Assembly (NCBI GenBank): GCA_963742035.1
Contig: CAVUKH010000007.1
Coordinates: 1-64,000, forward strand
Source of the DNA: Bog-473 sp963742035
GTDB lineage: Bacteria > Actinomycetota > Acidimicrobiia > Acidimicrobiales > RAAP-2
Length of the DNA: 64,000 nucleotides
Reading direction: 5' to 3'
Part shown: in pieces, positions 43,404-51,625 of the stretch
Position numbering within the stretch: position 1 is the first letter of the stretch
Layout: each line of letters starts with the position of its first letter
Notes under the pieces: model-generated
The model's input: the letters and a program-made list of their open reading frames with translations, nothing else
Database searches by the model: none
Told to the model about the DNA's origin: nothing
Position numbers and translations under genes: made by a program

Positions 43404-44080
43404 GACGGGCATCCCGAGGCGCCGATGCCGGCGAGCGTCGGCAGGTGGCACTGGACGGAATCCCACAGGGCGAGCGTCAGGGCATCCTGGACCTCCTGAA
43501 TCCGGTGAACGCTCTCGGAGCGCACGACCAGGCAATGCTGGACGGCAGCGCTCGTCGCCATGCCCGACCCCTCGTAGCCGCAGAGGCCGATCGTCAGGAG
43601 GCCCCGGCGCGCTGCCTCCTCGAATGCGCGCAGCATGTCCGCCGAATCCCCGCTCGTGGAGAAGCCGACGGCGATGTCGAGCTCACCCGCGTAGGCGATG
43701 AGCTGTCGCGAGAACACGAGCTCGAAGCCCACGTCGTTGGAGAGGGCGGTGAGGACGGCCTGGTCGTCAACCAATGACAAGGCAGGCAACGGGCTCCGCT
43801 GCGGTGGGTGGCGGAAGAGCTCCGCCGTCCCCTGCGCATCGGTCGCGCTCCCGCCATTGCCGAAGGTGAACAGCCGTCCACCGCGGACGAAGCGCTCCGC
43901 CATGGCGGCCCCGGCGCGTTCCACCTGTTGCGCGCAGCAGGCAATCGTGGCGGCGCGCAGGGAGGCCGACTGCTGCATCTTGGCCCTGGCCGACATGACG
44001 AGGTCGCTCACGAGGACCCCCGCGTCCCGCTCCTCCGCGTCGATGAAGGGATAGAGGAAGCCTGTGGGCTCGGTGCTCAC
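43400..44080 (-). CDS. SIS-domain protein (GmhA/phosphoheptose-isomerase-like)
   Basis: A 226-aa SIS protein: RGGRLFTFGNGGSATDAQGT (phosphosugar loop), LVDDQAVLTALSNDVGFELVFSRQL, VGFSTSGDSADMLRAFEEA and IGLCGYEGSGMA. SIS genes occur in group 1h hydrogenase operons of actinobacteria with unknown role; a maturation rather than sugar function is inferred from tight coupling to hypE and the SIS-HypC fusion. The GTG overlaps the fusion-gene stop (GTGA). Confidence 0.85.
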   Translation of the reverse strand: MSTEPTGFLYPFIDAEERDAGVLVSDLVMSARAKMQQSASLRAATIACCAQQVERAGAAMAERFVRGGRLFTFGNGGSATDAQGTAELFRHPPQRSPLPALSLVDDQAVLTALSNDVGFELVFSRQLIAYAGELDIAVGFSTSGDSADMLRAFEEAARRGLLTIGLCGYEGSGMATSAAVQHCLVVRSESVHRIQEVQDALTLALWDSVQCHLPTLAGIGASGCPS

Positions 44081-44823
44081 GATCCGTGCCCCGCGACGAG
44101 GCCGGTGACCGCCACGCCGGCGTGCACCAGGACGAGATCACCCGGTCGCAGGCCGTCGACAAGCCTGCAGTCGACCAGCTCGGCCCGGCCGCCCGCCAGC
44201 ACCTCGACCCGTCCGTCAGTCAGCACGGCGCGGACCTCGGCCACCCGCCCCTCGTCCGAGCACGTCACGCAGACGCTGTCCGTGCACTCGTCTTTTGGGG
44301 TGAGGAGCCCGGGATGCTCGAAGACGACATGGGTCAGCTCCCACAGCAAGTGGTAGAGCATCACGAGGTCGCCCGAGCGCGCGGCAACGGCCGGGTCGGC
44401 GCCTTCGAGCCACACCACGTGGTCGGCGCGTGCGGTGCCTCCCACCCGCCCCGGTCTCGGGCCGGCACCCAGCCAGAGGCTGGTCAGGCCCCAGGCGCCG
44501 GACCGCGTGACCAGCTCGGCGGCCAGCGGGTCCTCCGCAGTGCTCACGCAGAGGAGGAGGTCTCCGGGTCGGGAGAGCAGGCGCACCGACTCGGTTGGTT
44601 CGGGCCCGTCGACGCTGACCGCCGGCAGGGCCCGCTTCCCCACAATGACCGGGTGCACGAACTCCACGGCGACGTGACGGGCGTGGGCGGGCCACTGTGG
44701 TGCCACGCACCACAGGGTGGCCCCGGCGGCGAACCGGCGGGCGAGCGCCAACGCGGCGGGCGCCAGATCTTCAGCCGGTCCGGCTCCGAACGGGAGTCCC
44801 TCGGTCGTGTTCACCCCCGCCAC
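44077..44823 (-). CDS. SIS-like domain fused to a HypC-like domain
   Basis: A 248-aa two-domain protein. Residues 1 to about 170 resemble the SIS family (LLSRPGDLLLCVSTAEDPLA, then ADHVVWLEGADP and VMLYHLLWELTHVVFEHPG). The last 70 or so residues resemble HypC/HupF: DSVCVTCSDEGRVAEV and VDGLRPGDLVLVHAGVAVTG. Canonical HypC uses an N-terminal Cys after Met; here the Cys is internal, so iron-ligand chaperoning would have to work differently. It starts inside the 3' end of hypF (13-bp overlap). A second, normal hypC is at 48593. Confidence 0.82.
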   Translation of the reverse strand: MAGVNTTEGLPFGAGPAEDLAPAALALARRFAAGATLWCVAPQWPAHARHVAVEFVHPVIVGKRALPAVSVDGPEPTESVRLLSRPGDLLLCVSTAEDPLAAELVTRSGAWGLTSLWLGAGPRPGRVGGTARADHVVWLEGADPAVAARSGDLVMLYHLLWELTHVVFEHPGLLTPKDECTDSVCVTCSDEGRVAEVRAVLTDGRVEVLAGGRAELVDCRLVDGLRPGDLVLVHAGVAVTGLVAGHGS

Positions 44824-47183
44824 GCTGAACCCGTCCCGGCCGCGGCCGCACGGTAGCCCGCGACCGCTGCCTGGCCCAGTGCGAGGCCGCCGTCGTTCGG
44901 TGGGACGACCCGGTGGGTCAGAACGCCGAAATGGCGCGCCTCGAGGTCCTGGCGGGCGAGGCCGAGCAGCAGGGAGTTCTGGAAGACCCCTCCGCTCAGG
45001 GCGACCACGTCGATGCTCGTGCGCGTCCGCTGCCGTTCGGCCACGGCACCGATCAGATGGGCCACCGCGACGTGAAAGCCGGCCGCCATGGCGCCCGCGT
45101 CGGCACCGCCACGGAGGTCGGCCACGAGCGCCCGGAGGACCGGGGAGGGATCCAACTCCTCACCGGCCAGGTCGAAGCGGTAACGCTGAGCGGGGATACC
45201 GCGACCCAGAGCCTCTTCGGCCGCCCATTGCAGGCAGATGGCCGCCTCCGCCTCGTAGGTCGCATGGTGCCGCAGGCCCAGCAGCGAGCTCACCGCGTCG
45301 AAGAGGCGTCCCATGCTCGATGTCGCCACGCACCCGGTCCCACGTTCGAGTTGGCGCAACAGCACGACCCGCTCCTCGGGCGTGACCGCGCCCGTCGGGG
45401 GCAGGTCCTCCGCCCAGTCGATCCCGGCGGCCCACAGGTGCGCCAATGCGGTCCGGCAGGGTCGACGGATGGCGGCGTCACCACCAGGGAGCGGCACAGT
45501 TGCGAGGTGCCCCACGCGCTCGAAGGCGCCGTAGCCGGCCACCATGACCTCACCGCCCCAGATGGTGCCGTCCGTTCCGAACCCCGTCCCGTCGAACGCG
45601 ATGCCGATGACGGAACGGCCCGCCGGCACCTCGTGCTCGGCCATCACCGACGCGATGTGGGCGTGATGGTGTTGGACCTCGGCCACGGGGCGCGGCGAGG
45701 CGTCCTCCGCCCAGCGTTTGGTCTGGTAACCCGGGTGGGCGTCTGCGGCCAGGTGGGACGCCCGGATGCCATACAGTCCGGCCAGCTGACGGATCGATCG
45801 CTCGAAGGCCGCCCAGGTCTCGAGGCTGCCCATGTCGCCGATGTGCTGACTCATGAAGGCGTCGTGGCCCGATGCGAGGCAGAAGGTGTTCTTCAACTCA
45901 CCCCCCACCGCCAGCGTGGCCTGCGCCGAGAACGGGAGCCGGACCGGGAGGGGTGCGTACCCCCGTGCACGCCGGATCGGTACCTCGCACCCGCGGCCCG
46001 GGTCGATCTCGACGACCGAGTCGTCGCACGGGACATGGATGGGGCGGTCGTGCACCAGCCACGCGTCTGCGATGGTTCCCAACCGTCGCCGAGCCTCGTC
46101 GTCCTCGTAGCAGATCGGCTCGTCGGTGAGGTTGCCACTCGTCATGACCAGCACGTCCGGCGTGGGGTACCCGGCACCGGCATCCGGGACCGGGGCGAAG
46201 AGGAGATGATGCAGCGGCGTATAGGGAAGCAGCACCCCCAGCCGCGGGTTTCCGGGGGCCACCGCCGCCGAGATGACCCCTTCGGCCTGGTCCGTGCGAC
46301 GGCGCAGGAGGACGATGGGTCGCTGGGCCGAGGTGAGGAGGTCCGCTTCGGACGAATCGAGCCGGGCCAGCGTGCGGGCAGTGTCGAGGTCCCGGGCCAT
46401 CACGGCGAACGGCTTCGCAAGACGTTGCTTGCGAGTCCGGAGCCGCTCTACGGCGGCATCGGAGCCTGCGTCGCAGGCGAGGTGGTACCCCCCGAGACCC
46501 TTGATGGCCACGATCTCCCCCCGCGCCAGCGCCGCCTGGGCGGCGGCGATGGCCGCGTCCGAGCCGACCACCGGATCCGAGCCGGCCGAGTGCTCCAGCC
46601 ACAGGCGTGGGCCGCAGACGGCGCAGGCGATCGGCTGCGCATGGAAGCGCCGGTCGGCGGGGTCGTGGTACTCGGACGCGCAGGCCTCGCACAGGGAGAA
46701 CCCGCGCATGGTCGTGTTGGGCCGGTCGTAGGGGAGGCTGAGGGTGATGGTGAAGCGGGGGCCGCAGTTGGTGCAATTGGTGAACGGGTAGCGGGCCCGC
46801 CGGTCGTCCGGGTCGAACAGCTCGGCGAGGCAGTCCGCACACGTCGCGATGTCGGGTGACACGAACGTCCGAATCGTGCCGCGGCCCCGGCTCTCGACGA
46901 TGGCGAATCCCGACGCGCCGCTCGGCGCCATAGGGCGGGTCACCACGTCGTCGATGCGGGCCGGACGGGGCGCGTCCGTCACGAGACGGCTGATGAACTC
47001 CTCAGTCGACTCCGACGTGCCCTCGACCTCAATGAAGACACCCCGGGTGTCGTTGCCGACGTGGCCCACCAGGTCGAGCTCGGTGGCCAGTCGGTGCACG
47101 TAGGGCCTGAACCCGACGCCCTGGACCAGGCCGGCAACGCGGAGTCGCACCCGGACCGCTGCCCCCGACGTGGACACGCTCAT
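44811..47183 (-). CDS. hypF: [NiFe]-hydrogenase maturation carbamoyltransferase HypF
   Basis: A 790-aa enzyme that makes carbamoyl-AMP from carbamoyl phosphate and transfers it to HypE. Domains in order: acylphosphatase (GLVQGVGFRPYVHRLA, about 15-100); two zinc fingers (CADC, CTNC, CEAC, CAVC, about 110-195); YrdC-like domain (LARGEIVAIKGLGGYHLACD); and Kae1-like domain with VQHHHAHIASVMAEH and IAFDGTGFGTDGTIWGGE. ATG 47183 overlaps the hypD stop (ATGA). The length fits the family. Confidence 0.96.
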   Translation of the reverse strand: MSVSTSGAAVRVRLRVAGLVQGVGFRPYVHRLATELDLVGHVGNDTRGVFIEVEGTSESTEEFISRLVTDAPRPARIDDVVTRPMAPSGASGFAIVESRGRGTIRTFVSPDIATCADCLAELFDPDDRRARYPFTNCTNCGPRFTITLSLPYDRPNTTMRGFSLCEACASEYHDPADRRFHAQPIACAVCGPRLWLEHSAGSDPVVGSDAAIAAAQAALARGEIVAIKGLGGYHLACDAGSDAAVERLRTRKQRLAKPFAVMARDLDTARTLARLDSSEADLLTSAQRPIVLLRRRTDQAEGVISAAVAPGNPRLGVLLPYTPLHHLLFAPVPDAGAGYPTPDVLVMTSGNLTDEPICYEDDEARRRLGTIADAWLVHDRPIHVPCDDSVVEIDPGRGCEVPIRRARGYAPLPVRLPFSAQATLAVGGELKNTFCLASGHDAFMSQHIGDMGSLETWAAFERSIRQLAGLYGIRASHLAADAHPGYQTKRWAEDASPRPVAEVQHHHAHIASVMAEHEVPAGRSVIGIAFDGTGFGTDGTIWGGEVMVAGYGAFERVGHLATVPLPGGDAAIRRPCRTALAHLWAAGIDWAEDLPPTGAVTPEERVVLLRQLERGTGCVATSSMGRLFDAVSSLLGLRHHATYEAEAAICLQWAAEEALGRGIPAQRYRFDLAGEELDPSPVLRALVADLRGGADAGAMAAGFHVAVAHLIGAVAERQRTRTSIDVVALSGGVFQNSLLLGLARQDLEARHFGVLTHRVVPPNDGGLALGQAAVAGYRAAAAGTGSAWRG

Positions 47184-48319
47184 GCGGGCGATCCGCTCCG
47201 CCGCCCCAGCGTCACCGCGGCCTCCCGGTGCATCCGCCCGAAGTTGTAGTACGCCGCGCACGCTCCCTCGGAGGACACCATGCAGGTCCCGATGGGGGTC
47301 TCGGGGGTGCAGGCAGTGCCGAACACCTTGCATTCCCAGGGCTTGATCACGCCCTTGAGCACCTCGCCGCACTGGCATGCCTTGGGATCCGCCACCCGGA
47401 CATTGGGAATGGAGTAACGGAGTTCGGCGTCGAACGCCGCGAATTCCGGGCGCAGTTTGAGGCCGCTCTGCGCAATGAATCCCAGGCCCCGCCACTCGAA
47501 ATGAGGGCGGAGCTCGAAGACCTCGGCCAAGACAGCGAGGGCGCGTGGGTTGCCCCCCTCGCGTACGACCCTCGAGTACTGGTTCTCGACTTCGCATCGG
47601 CCCTGGCGAATCTGAGTGAGCAGCATGGCTATGGCGTGCAGGATGTCGAGCGGCTCGAATCCGGCTGTGACCAGGGGGAGTCCGTACTCGGAGGGTACGA
47701 ACCGGTAGGGACGCTGCCCGACCACGGTCGAGACGTGCCCCGGCCCCAAAAAGCCGTCGAGGCGGAGGTCCGGGGACTCGAGGATGGCCCGGAGGGGCGG
47801 GACGATCGTCACGTGGTTGGAGAAGACCGAGAAGTTGGCGACCCCCTGAGCCCGGGCTTCGAGCAGTGTGAGAGCGGTCGACGGCGCGGTCGTCTCGAAG
47901 CCGACGGCGAAGAAGACGACGTTGCGGTCCGGGTTCTCCACGGCGATCCGGAGCGCATCGAGAGGCGAGTACACGAAGCGGATGTCGGCGCCGCCGGCCT
48001 TGGCTTCGAGCAGGCTTCCGTTGCTTCCGGGCACGCGCATCATGTCGCCGAACGAGGTGAAGATGACGCCGCGCTCATTGGCGACGGCGATCGCGTCGTC
48101 CACCCGCCCCATCGGGATGACGCACACCGGGCAACCGGGTCCGTGCACGAGCTCGACGTTGCCCGGAAGGACGTGCTCTATCCCGTGCCGGTAGATGGTG
48201 TGGGTGTGGCCGCCGCACACCTCCATGAACTTGAACGCGTCGTCACCGGCCAGCGCCGTGATCTGTGCCACCAACGCAGCGGCCGCCGTCGGGTCCCTGT
48301 ACTCGTCGACGAATCTCAT
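47180..48319 (-). CDS. hypD: [NiFe]-hydrogenase maturation factor HypD
   Basis: A 379-aa iron-sulfur protein that, with HypC, assembles the Fe(CN)2CO centre. The conserved Cys motif is FMEVCGGHTHTIYRHG, followed by VHGPGCPVCVIP, VGFETTAPSTA, GPGHVSTVVG and the C-terminal [4Fe-4S] region with CQCGEVLKG, ECKVFGTACTPE and SSEGACAAYYNFG. It is followed directly by hypF with a 4-bp overlap. The gap of 40 bp to the upstream small membrane gene is one of the few non-overlaps in the operon. Confidence 0.96.
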   Translation of the reverse strand: MRFVDEYRDPTAAAALVAQITALAGDDAFKFMEVCGGHTHTIYRHGIEHVLPGNVELVHGPGCPVCVIPMGRVDDAIAVANERGVIFTSFGDMMRVPGSNGSLLEAKAGGADIRFVYSPLDALRIAVENPDRNVVFFAVGFETTAPSTALTLLEARAQGVANFSVFSNHVTIVPPLRAILESPDLRLDGFLGPGHVSTVVGQRPYRFVPSEYGLPLVTAGFEPLDILHAIAMLLTQIRQGRCEVENQYSRVVREGGNPRALAVLAEVFELRPHFEWRGLGFIAQSGLKLRPEFAAFDAELRYSIPNVRVADPKACQCGEVLKGVIKPWECKVFGTACTPETPIGTCMVSSEGACAAYYNFGRMHREAAVTLGRRSGSPA

Positions 48320-48359
48320 CGGTCAGCGTGCCCTTTTTCGCTCGTGTCGCCCTCGCCCC

Positions 48360-48596
48360 TTACGCCACGGGGCGCAGACGTGAGGAGTCGTCCGGAGCAC
48401 CGAGGATGCCGGTGATCACCTCGATCCTCTTCTCGAGGAGGTCGCGGGCAATGGCCAGCGCCCCGTCGGCGAAGTCCCTGACCTCCTTCGACGTGGAGAT
48501 CGTGTGCCACGCCTCCAGAGTCTCCGACCATCCCTCCGGCCCCGCCCGGCACCCCAACGCGTAGCCGATCATGACGCCGATGACCACTCCCATCAC
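48360..48596 (-). CDS. Small membrane-anchored protein of the hydrogenase operon, 78 aa
   Basis: The start MMGVVIGVMIGYALGCRAGP is a glycine-rich N-terminal helix, as in YtxH-like membrane anchors. An amphipathic, charged region follows (EVRDFADGALAIARDLLEKR). The GTG overlaps the hypC stop (GTGA). No named family is certain. It might tether a maturation factor or the enzyme to the membrane. Confidence 0.7.
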   Translation of the reverse strand: MMGVVIGVMIGYALGCRAGPEGWSETLEAWHTISTSKEVRDFADGALAIARDLLEKRIEVITGILGAPDDSSRLRPVA

Positions 48597-48883
48597 GCAC
48601 CTCCCGTCTCGCTCGAGATCTTCGATTGCCAGAACGCGTCCAGTTCGTCGTCGTAGGCCTGACCCATGAGCTGCAGGGAGGCCAGCGCCAATGCGGCCTC
48701 GGCCTCGTCGATCTTCGACATGGCAAAACCCACGTGGATGAGGACCCAGTCGCCCGGTGCCAAGGGCTCGTCCTCGAGCAGGCCGACGTTGACGATCCTC
48801 GTCACGCCCGAAACCTCAACGCGTGCCAGATGGCTGTTGACTTCCGAAAACTCTTTCAGCTGTCCTGGGATTCCCAGACACAT
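48593..48883 (-). CDS. hypC: Hydrogenase maturation chaperone HypC
   Basis: A 96-aa protein with the defining N-terminus MCLGIPGQL, whose Cys2 binds the Fe centre in the HypC-HypD complex, plus VGLLEDEPLAPGDWVLIHVGFAMSKID. A C-terminal tail of about 20 residues is longer than in many HypC proteins. It is followed by the coupled small membrane gene and hypD. Confidence 0.95.
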   Translation of the reverse strand: MCLGIPGQLKEFSEVNSHLARVEVSGVTRIVNVGLLEDEPLAPGDWVLIHVGFAMSKIDEAEAALALASLQLMGQAYDDELDAFWQSKISSETGGA

Positions 48884-48897
48884 GGCGATCGCGTCTC

Positions 48898-49413
48898 CTA
48901 CTCGTCCCTGACCGCGAAGATCTCCACCCGCACCTGGACCTCGGGCTCGACCTTGAGGAGGAGCACTTTGGGTGGCTGCATCCCGAAGTCCCTGATGTCG
49001 AAGCTCGATGCACCGGTCAGGCGGATGGTCCGGTCGTCCACCGCGGTGATGTCCATCCGGTCCTCGTGCTGGTGTACGACACCTCGAAACGTCACCTGAC
49101 CGTTCACGCGATAGCTGGCGTCCGCTCCATTGGGCGCGATCCCGTCCAGCTGACCCTCGATCCTGGGGAACTTCCTGGCATCAATCCGCTTCTGAAGCTC
49201 GCGGTCCTCCATGCGGTTGCCCGACTTCAGGCGGTCGACAGCCAGGGAGAGGCGTCCCGAGGGCACGACGGCGGGGTCGATCGCTCCCGAGGGCTCCAAT
49301 GCCAGCTCGACGTAGCCCTCGAGGCCGCTGGTGCTCGAGTGGATCGGGTGCACGTTGGAGCGGGCGTCGATCCACACCTGCGAACGGTCCGGGACAATGG
49401 AATAGCGGGTCAC
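48898..49413 (-). CDS. YceI-like protein, cytoplasmic, in hydrogenase operon
   Basis: A 171-aa lipocalin-like YceI fold: VPDRSQVWIDARSNVHPIHS, then SGNRMEDRELQKRIDARKFP, YRVNGQVTFRGVVHQHED and SFDIRDFGMQPPKVLLLKVE. There is no signal peptide, unlike classic periplasmic YceI proteins. These bind isoprenoids (polyprenyl or quinone-like tails), suggesting contact with the menaquinone that receives electrons. GTG 49413 overlaps the preceding tiny ORF. The same domain is fused to the PadR regulator at 56490. Confidence 0.85.
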   Translation of the reverse strand: MTRYSIVPDRSQVWIDARSNVHPIHSSTSGLEGYVELALEPSGAIDPAVVPSGRLSLAVDRLKSGNRMEDRELQKRIDARKFPRIEGQLDGIAPNGADASYRVNGQVTFRGVVHQHEDRMDITAVDDRTIRLTGASSFDIRDFGMQPPKVLLLKVEPEVQVRVEIFAVRDE

Positions 49414-49538
49414 GGCAGTGACGTCCGCCGTATTTTCACGTTGCGGCGGCTGTCGGGGAACGTGGGGACCGCGACCACAAGTGCGCCGGCGAGTGTCAAC
49501 GCGATCAGCCCGGCGAACACGTACCCCGCGACGTTCAC
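49410..49538 (-). CDS. Tiny single-helix membrane peptide, 42 aa
   Basis: From GTG 49538 the peptide MNVAGYVFAGLIALTLAGAL continues with VVAVPTFPDSRR and a basic C-terminus, giving one transmembrane helix followed by a positive tail. The stop overlaps the yceI start (TGA within GTGA). The start is one base from the end of the DUF6893-like gene. Coupling on both sides supports a real gene, probably a membrane subunit or anchor. No family is recognised. Confidence 0.68.
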   Translation of the reverse strand: MNVAGYVFAGLIALTLAGALVVAVPTFPDSRRNVKIRRTSLP

Positions 49539-49539
49539 C

Positions 49540-49644
49540 TCACATCTCTCGCATCTTGAGGTAACGGGCAATGTCGGGCAGCGACCTGATCACGATGCCA
49601 GCGACCGCGGCAAGAATCAGTGAAGCGAAGAGACGACGGATCAT
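49540..49644 (-). CDS. DUF6893-like tiny membrane peptide, 34 aa
   Basis: ATG 49644 overlaps the maturation-protease stop (ATGA). The peptide starts MIRRLFASLILAAVAGIVIR and continues with SLPDIARYLKMREM. This matches the pattern of the DUF6893 small proteins found in actinobacterial hydrogenase operons: short basic start, one helix, then RSLPDIARYLxxRxM. Its role is unknown; the conserved amphipathic end suggests a protein or membrane-surface contact. Confidence 0.78.
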   Translation of the reverse strand: MIRRLFASLILAAVAGIVIRSLPDIARYLKMREM

Positions 49645-50153
49645 CGGACGGATCCCCTTTCAGCGGGTTGGGCGTTGCCGGCAATGACTTCGAGACACAG
49701 GTCAGCAGCGGCGCTGATTGCCGCCTCGACTGCAGGGGAGAGCCCGATGCCTTCGCCGAGATCTCCGGGCTGGCATCCGACAATGACGATGCGATCCACG
49801 GAGCCTCCCAGGTGGGCCAGGGTCGCGAGGACGATGTCAGGGCTCATGGTATGGGCGTCGACGGCCAGCACGACACCACCCTGGGAGATCGACGCGACCA
49901 CAGGCGTGGGCTCCGGCTCGATGACAGCGAGGGTGCCGGGAGGCTCACCCATGGGGACCGCGTCCATGAGGACGAGCGCGTCATAACCCTCGAGAAGGTC
50001 GTATGCGAGGTGCATGCCGCGGATCCCGTAGTCCTCGACCCGCACGCCTCCCGGAAGCGCGCGGTTGGAGAGCCGGTGAGCCACCTCGACACCGAAGGCG
50101 TCGTCCGACAGGAAGATGTTTCCGATACCTGCGACCAGGATGCGGCCGGTCAC
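49641..50153 (-). CDS. Hydrogenase maturation protease (HyaD/HoxM family)
   Basis: A 170-aa endopeptidase that removes the C-terminal extension of the large subunit after Ni insertion. It has ILVAGIGNIFLSDDAFGVEVA with the Asp near the nickel site, VEDYGIRGMHLAYDLLEG, DALVLMDAVPMG and the His in VDAHTMSPD. The GTG overlaps the upstream stop. Its substrate is HhyL, which retains a 25-aa tail after its DPCLPCGVH motif. Confidence 0.92.
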   Translation of the reverse strand: MTGRILVAGIGNIFLSDDAFGVEVAHRLSNRALPGGVRVEDYGIRGMHLAYDLLEGYDALVLMDAVPMGEPPGTLAVIEPEPTPVVASISQGGVVLAVDAHTMSPDIVLATLAHLGGSVDRIVIVGCQPGDLGEGIGLSPAVEAAISAAADLCLEVIAGNAQPAERGSVR

Positions 50154-51625
50154 GGCCGGATCTCACTGGCCGGCGCGTTGGGCATCGGTTCCACCTCGTC
50201 CGGCCGGAAGTAGAGGTAGCGGCCCTGCCACATGAGCTCGCTCGCGGCCGGGTCGCCGTCGACCGTGACGGCCAGGTGTACCCCGCCGTCGACATCGGCG
50301 AACACGCCGGCCACGGTGCCGCACCGGCCGTCGAGGAACATGTCCTGGGCATCCGCCTGTCCTGACGGGTGGAGCCTGACCGTCGACCCCTGTGTCAGCT
50401 CGATTCCTCCCACGCGTACCGTGTCGGTCCAGGGGTCGACGGACTCGTCGGAGGCGGGATCCCACCACGGAGCGGGGTCCGTTGCAGGCGTGGTCACGGT
50501 GAGCCATTCCGGCTCCACTGCGCGCATCTGCCCGTGCAAGCGCCCCATCGCTTCGGGTGACAGCGCGTCGCAGCGGTCGATGATGGCGGCGGCGCGGGCG
50601 TCCGTCCCCCGTGCCTCCGCCTTCTCGGCGTCGGTGAGCGTCATCACCCGCAGAGCCAAAATCTCGTCGATCTCGAGCGAGTCGTAGAGGTCACCCGGGC
50701 TCTGGTCCGCCACCTCGGGGTGGTCGTAGAGGATGATCGGTGAGGAGAGCACGACGTCGTCGTTGCCGATGAGAACCGGGTACGTGCCCTCGCTCCGGCA
50801 GACCAGGGCTTCCCTGGCGGCATCATCGGGAGGATCGAGGAGCGACACGAACGTCGCTCCGTCGAGGGCCAGCATGGTGTGGACCGCCACCAGGCTCTGG
50901 GGCACGACGTCGGCTCGCCGGATGGAGTCGTCGGTCCAGGTGGTGGCGTTCTCGACCGTCACTGTCACCTTCACGTAGCGCGAGCCTTCCGCCGCCGGCG
51001 CCGTGGTTACCCGGACCACCCCGTCGACAGCGACACGCTCACGAACGAAGCGACCGGCCAGTGTGCCGTCCGCCTTGCGGACAGCCTCGGTCTCGGATCC
51101 GCCCTCGAGGTGGAACGACAGCTCGTCGGCGGCGGTGCCGGCCGAGGGGATGACGAGCGGAGGCAGGTCCACCACGCGGTCGACCGCTTCATCCCACTCG
51201 ACGTGGGATGTGCCGTCCACCTCGAGGGCATCGACGGGGCCGAAGGCGGCATCGTCGGAGGCCGGAAACCTCCCGCTCCGTCGAGCTTGAACCCTCCGGC
51301 GTTGCGTCTGCAGGCATCGGACGCGTACCCGGAGGATCGGACCGTCGCGCCCGTCGCGCCGGTCGAGTCGGTCGAGTCGGTCGCCCAGGTCGGCGAGGCA
51401 CTCGGTCCGCACCGACCAGCGTTCGTTGCCGTCCGCCTCGCTGTAGGACCGAGGGGTGAGCACACCCCATTGGAAGCGCACCTGGTTCTTCCTGGAAGAT
51501 GCCCGATACGGGTACAAGACGTACCCCTCGTAGAGGACAGCATCGGCCACCGTTCTCGCCGTCTCGAAACGGTCCTCCACGGACCCGGCCGAGGGTCGGG
51601 GGGATCTCGTGCCGGTTGCGCTCAC
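50150..51625 (-). CDS. Unknown 491-aa protein conserved in position within hydrogenase operon
   Basis: I do not recognise a named domain. The N-terminal third includes EDRFETARTVADAVLYEGYV, YRASSRKNQVRFQWGVL and an Arg-rich stretch; the middle is strand-rich (VKVTVTVENATTW), then LYDHPEVADQSPGDLYDSLE and LRVMTLTDAEKAEA. The C-terminus resembles a small beta-domain ending LYFRPDEVEPMP. No signal peptide, transmembrane helix or Cys cluster is visible. It overlaps the genes on both sides by 4 bp, lying between DUF6084 and the maturation protease, so a role in maturation or complex assembly is likely. Confidence 0.75.
   Translation of the reverse strand: MSATGTRSPRPSAGSVEDRFETARTVADAVLYEGYVLYPYRASSRKNQVRFQWGVLTPRSYSEADGNERWSVRTECLADLGDRLDRLDRRDGRDGPILRVRVRCLQTQRRRVQARRSGRFPASDDAAFGPVDALEVDGTSHVEWDEAVDRVVDLPPLVIPSAGTAADELSFHLEGGSETEAVRKADGTLAGRFVRERVAVDGVVRVTTAPAAEGSRYVKVTVTVENATTWTDDSIRRADVVPQSLVAVHTMLALDGATFVSLLDPPDDAAREALVCRSEGTYPVLIGNDDVVLSSPIILYDHPEVADQSPGDLYDSLEIDEILALRVMTLTDAEKAEARGTDARAAAIIDRCDALSPEAMGRLHGQMRAVEPEWLTVTTPATDPAPWWDPASDESVDPWTDTVRVGGIELTQGSTVRLHPSGQADAQDMFLDGRCGTVAGVFADVDGGVHLAVTVDGDPAASELMWQGRYLYFRPDEVEPMPNAPASEIRP

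Noticed and set aside
45898..46859. Very long plus-strand frame opposite hypF (648 codons starting at 44913)
   Set aside because: It is the antisense of a strongly conserved gene; composition is Gly/Arg/His-rich with no domain.
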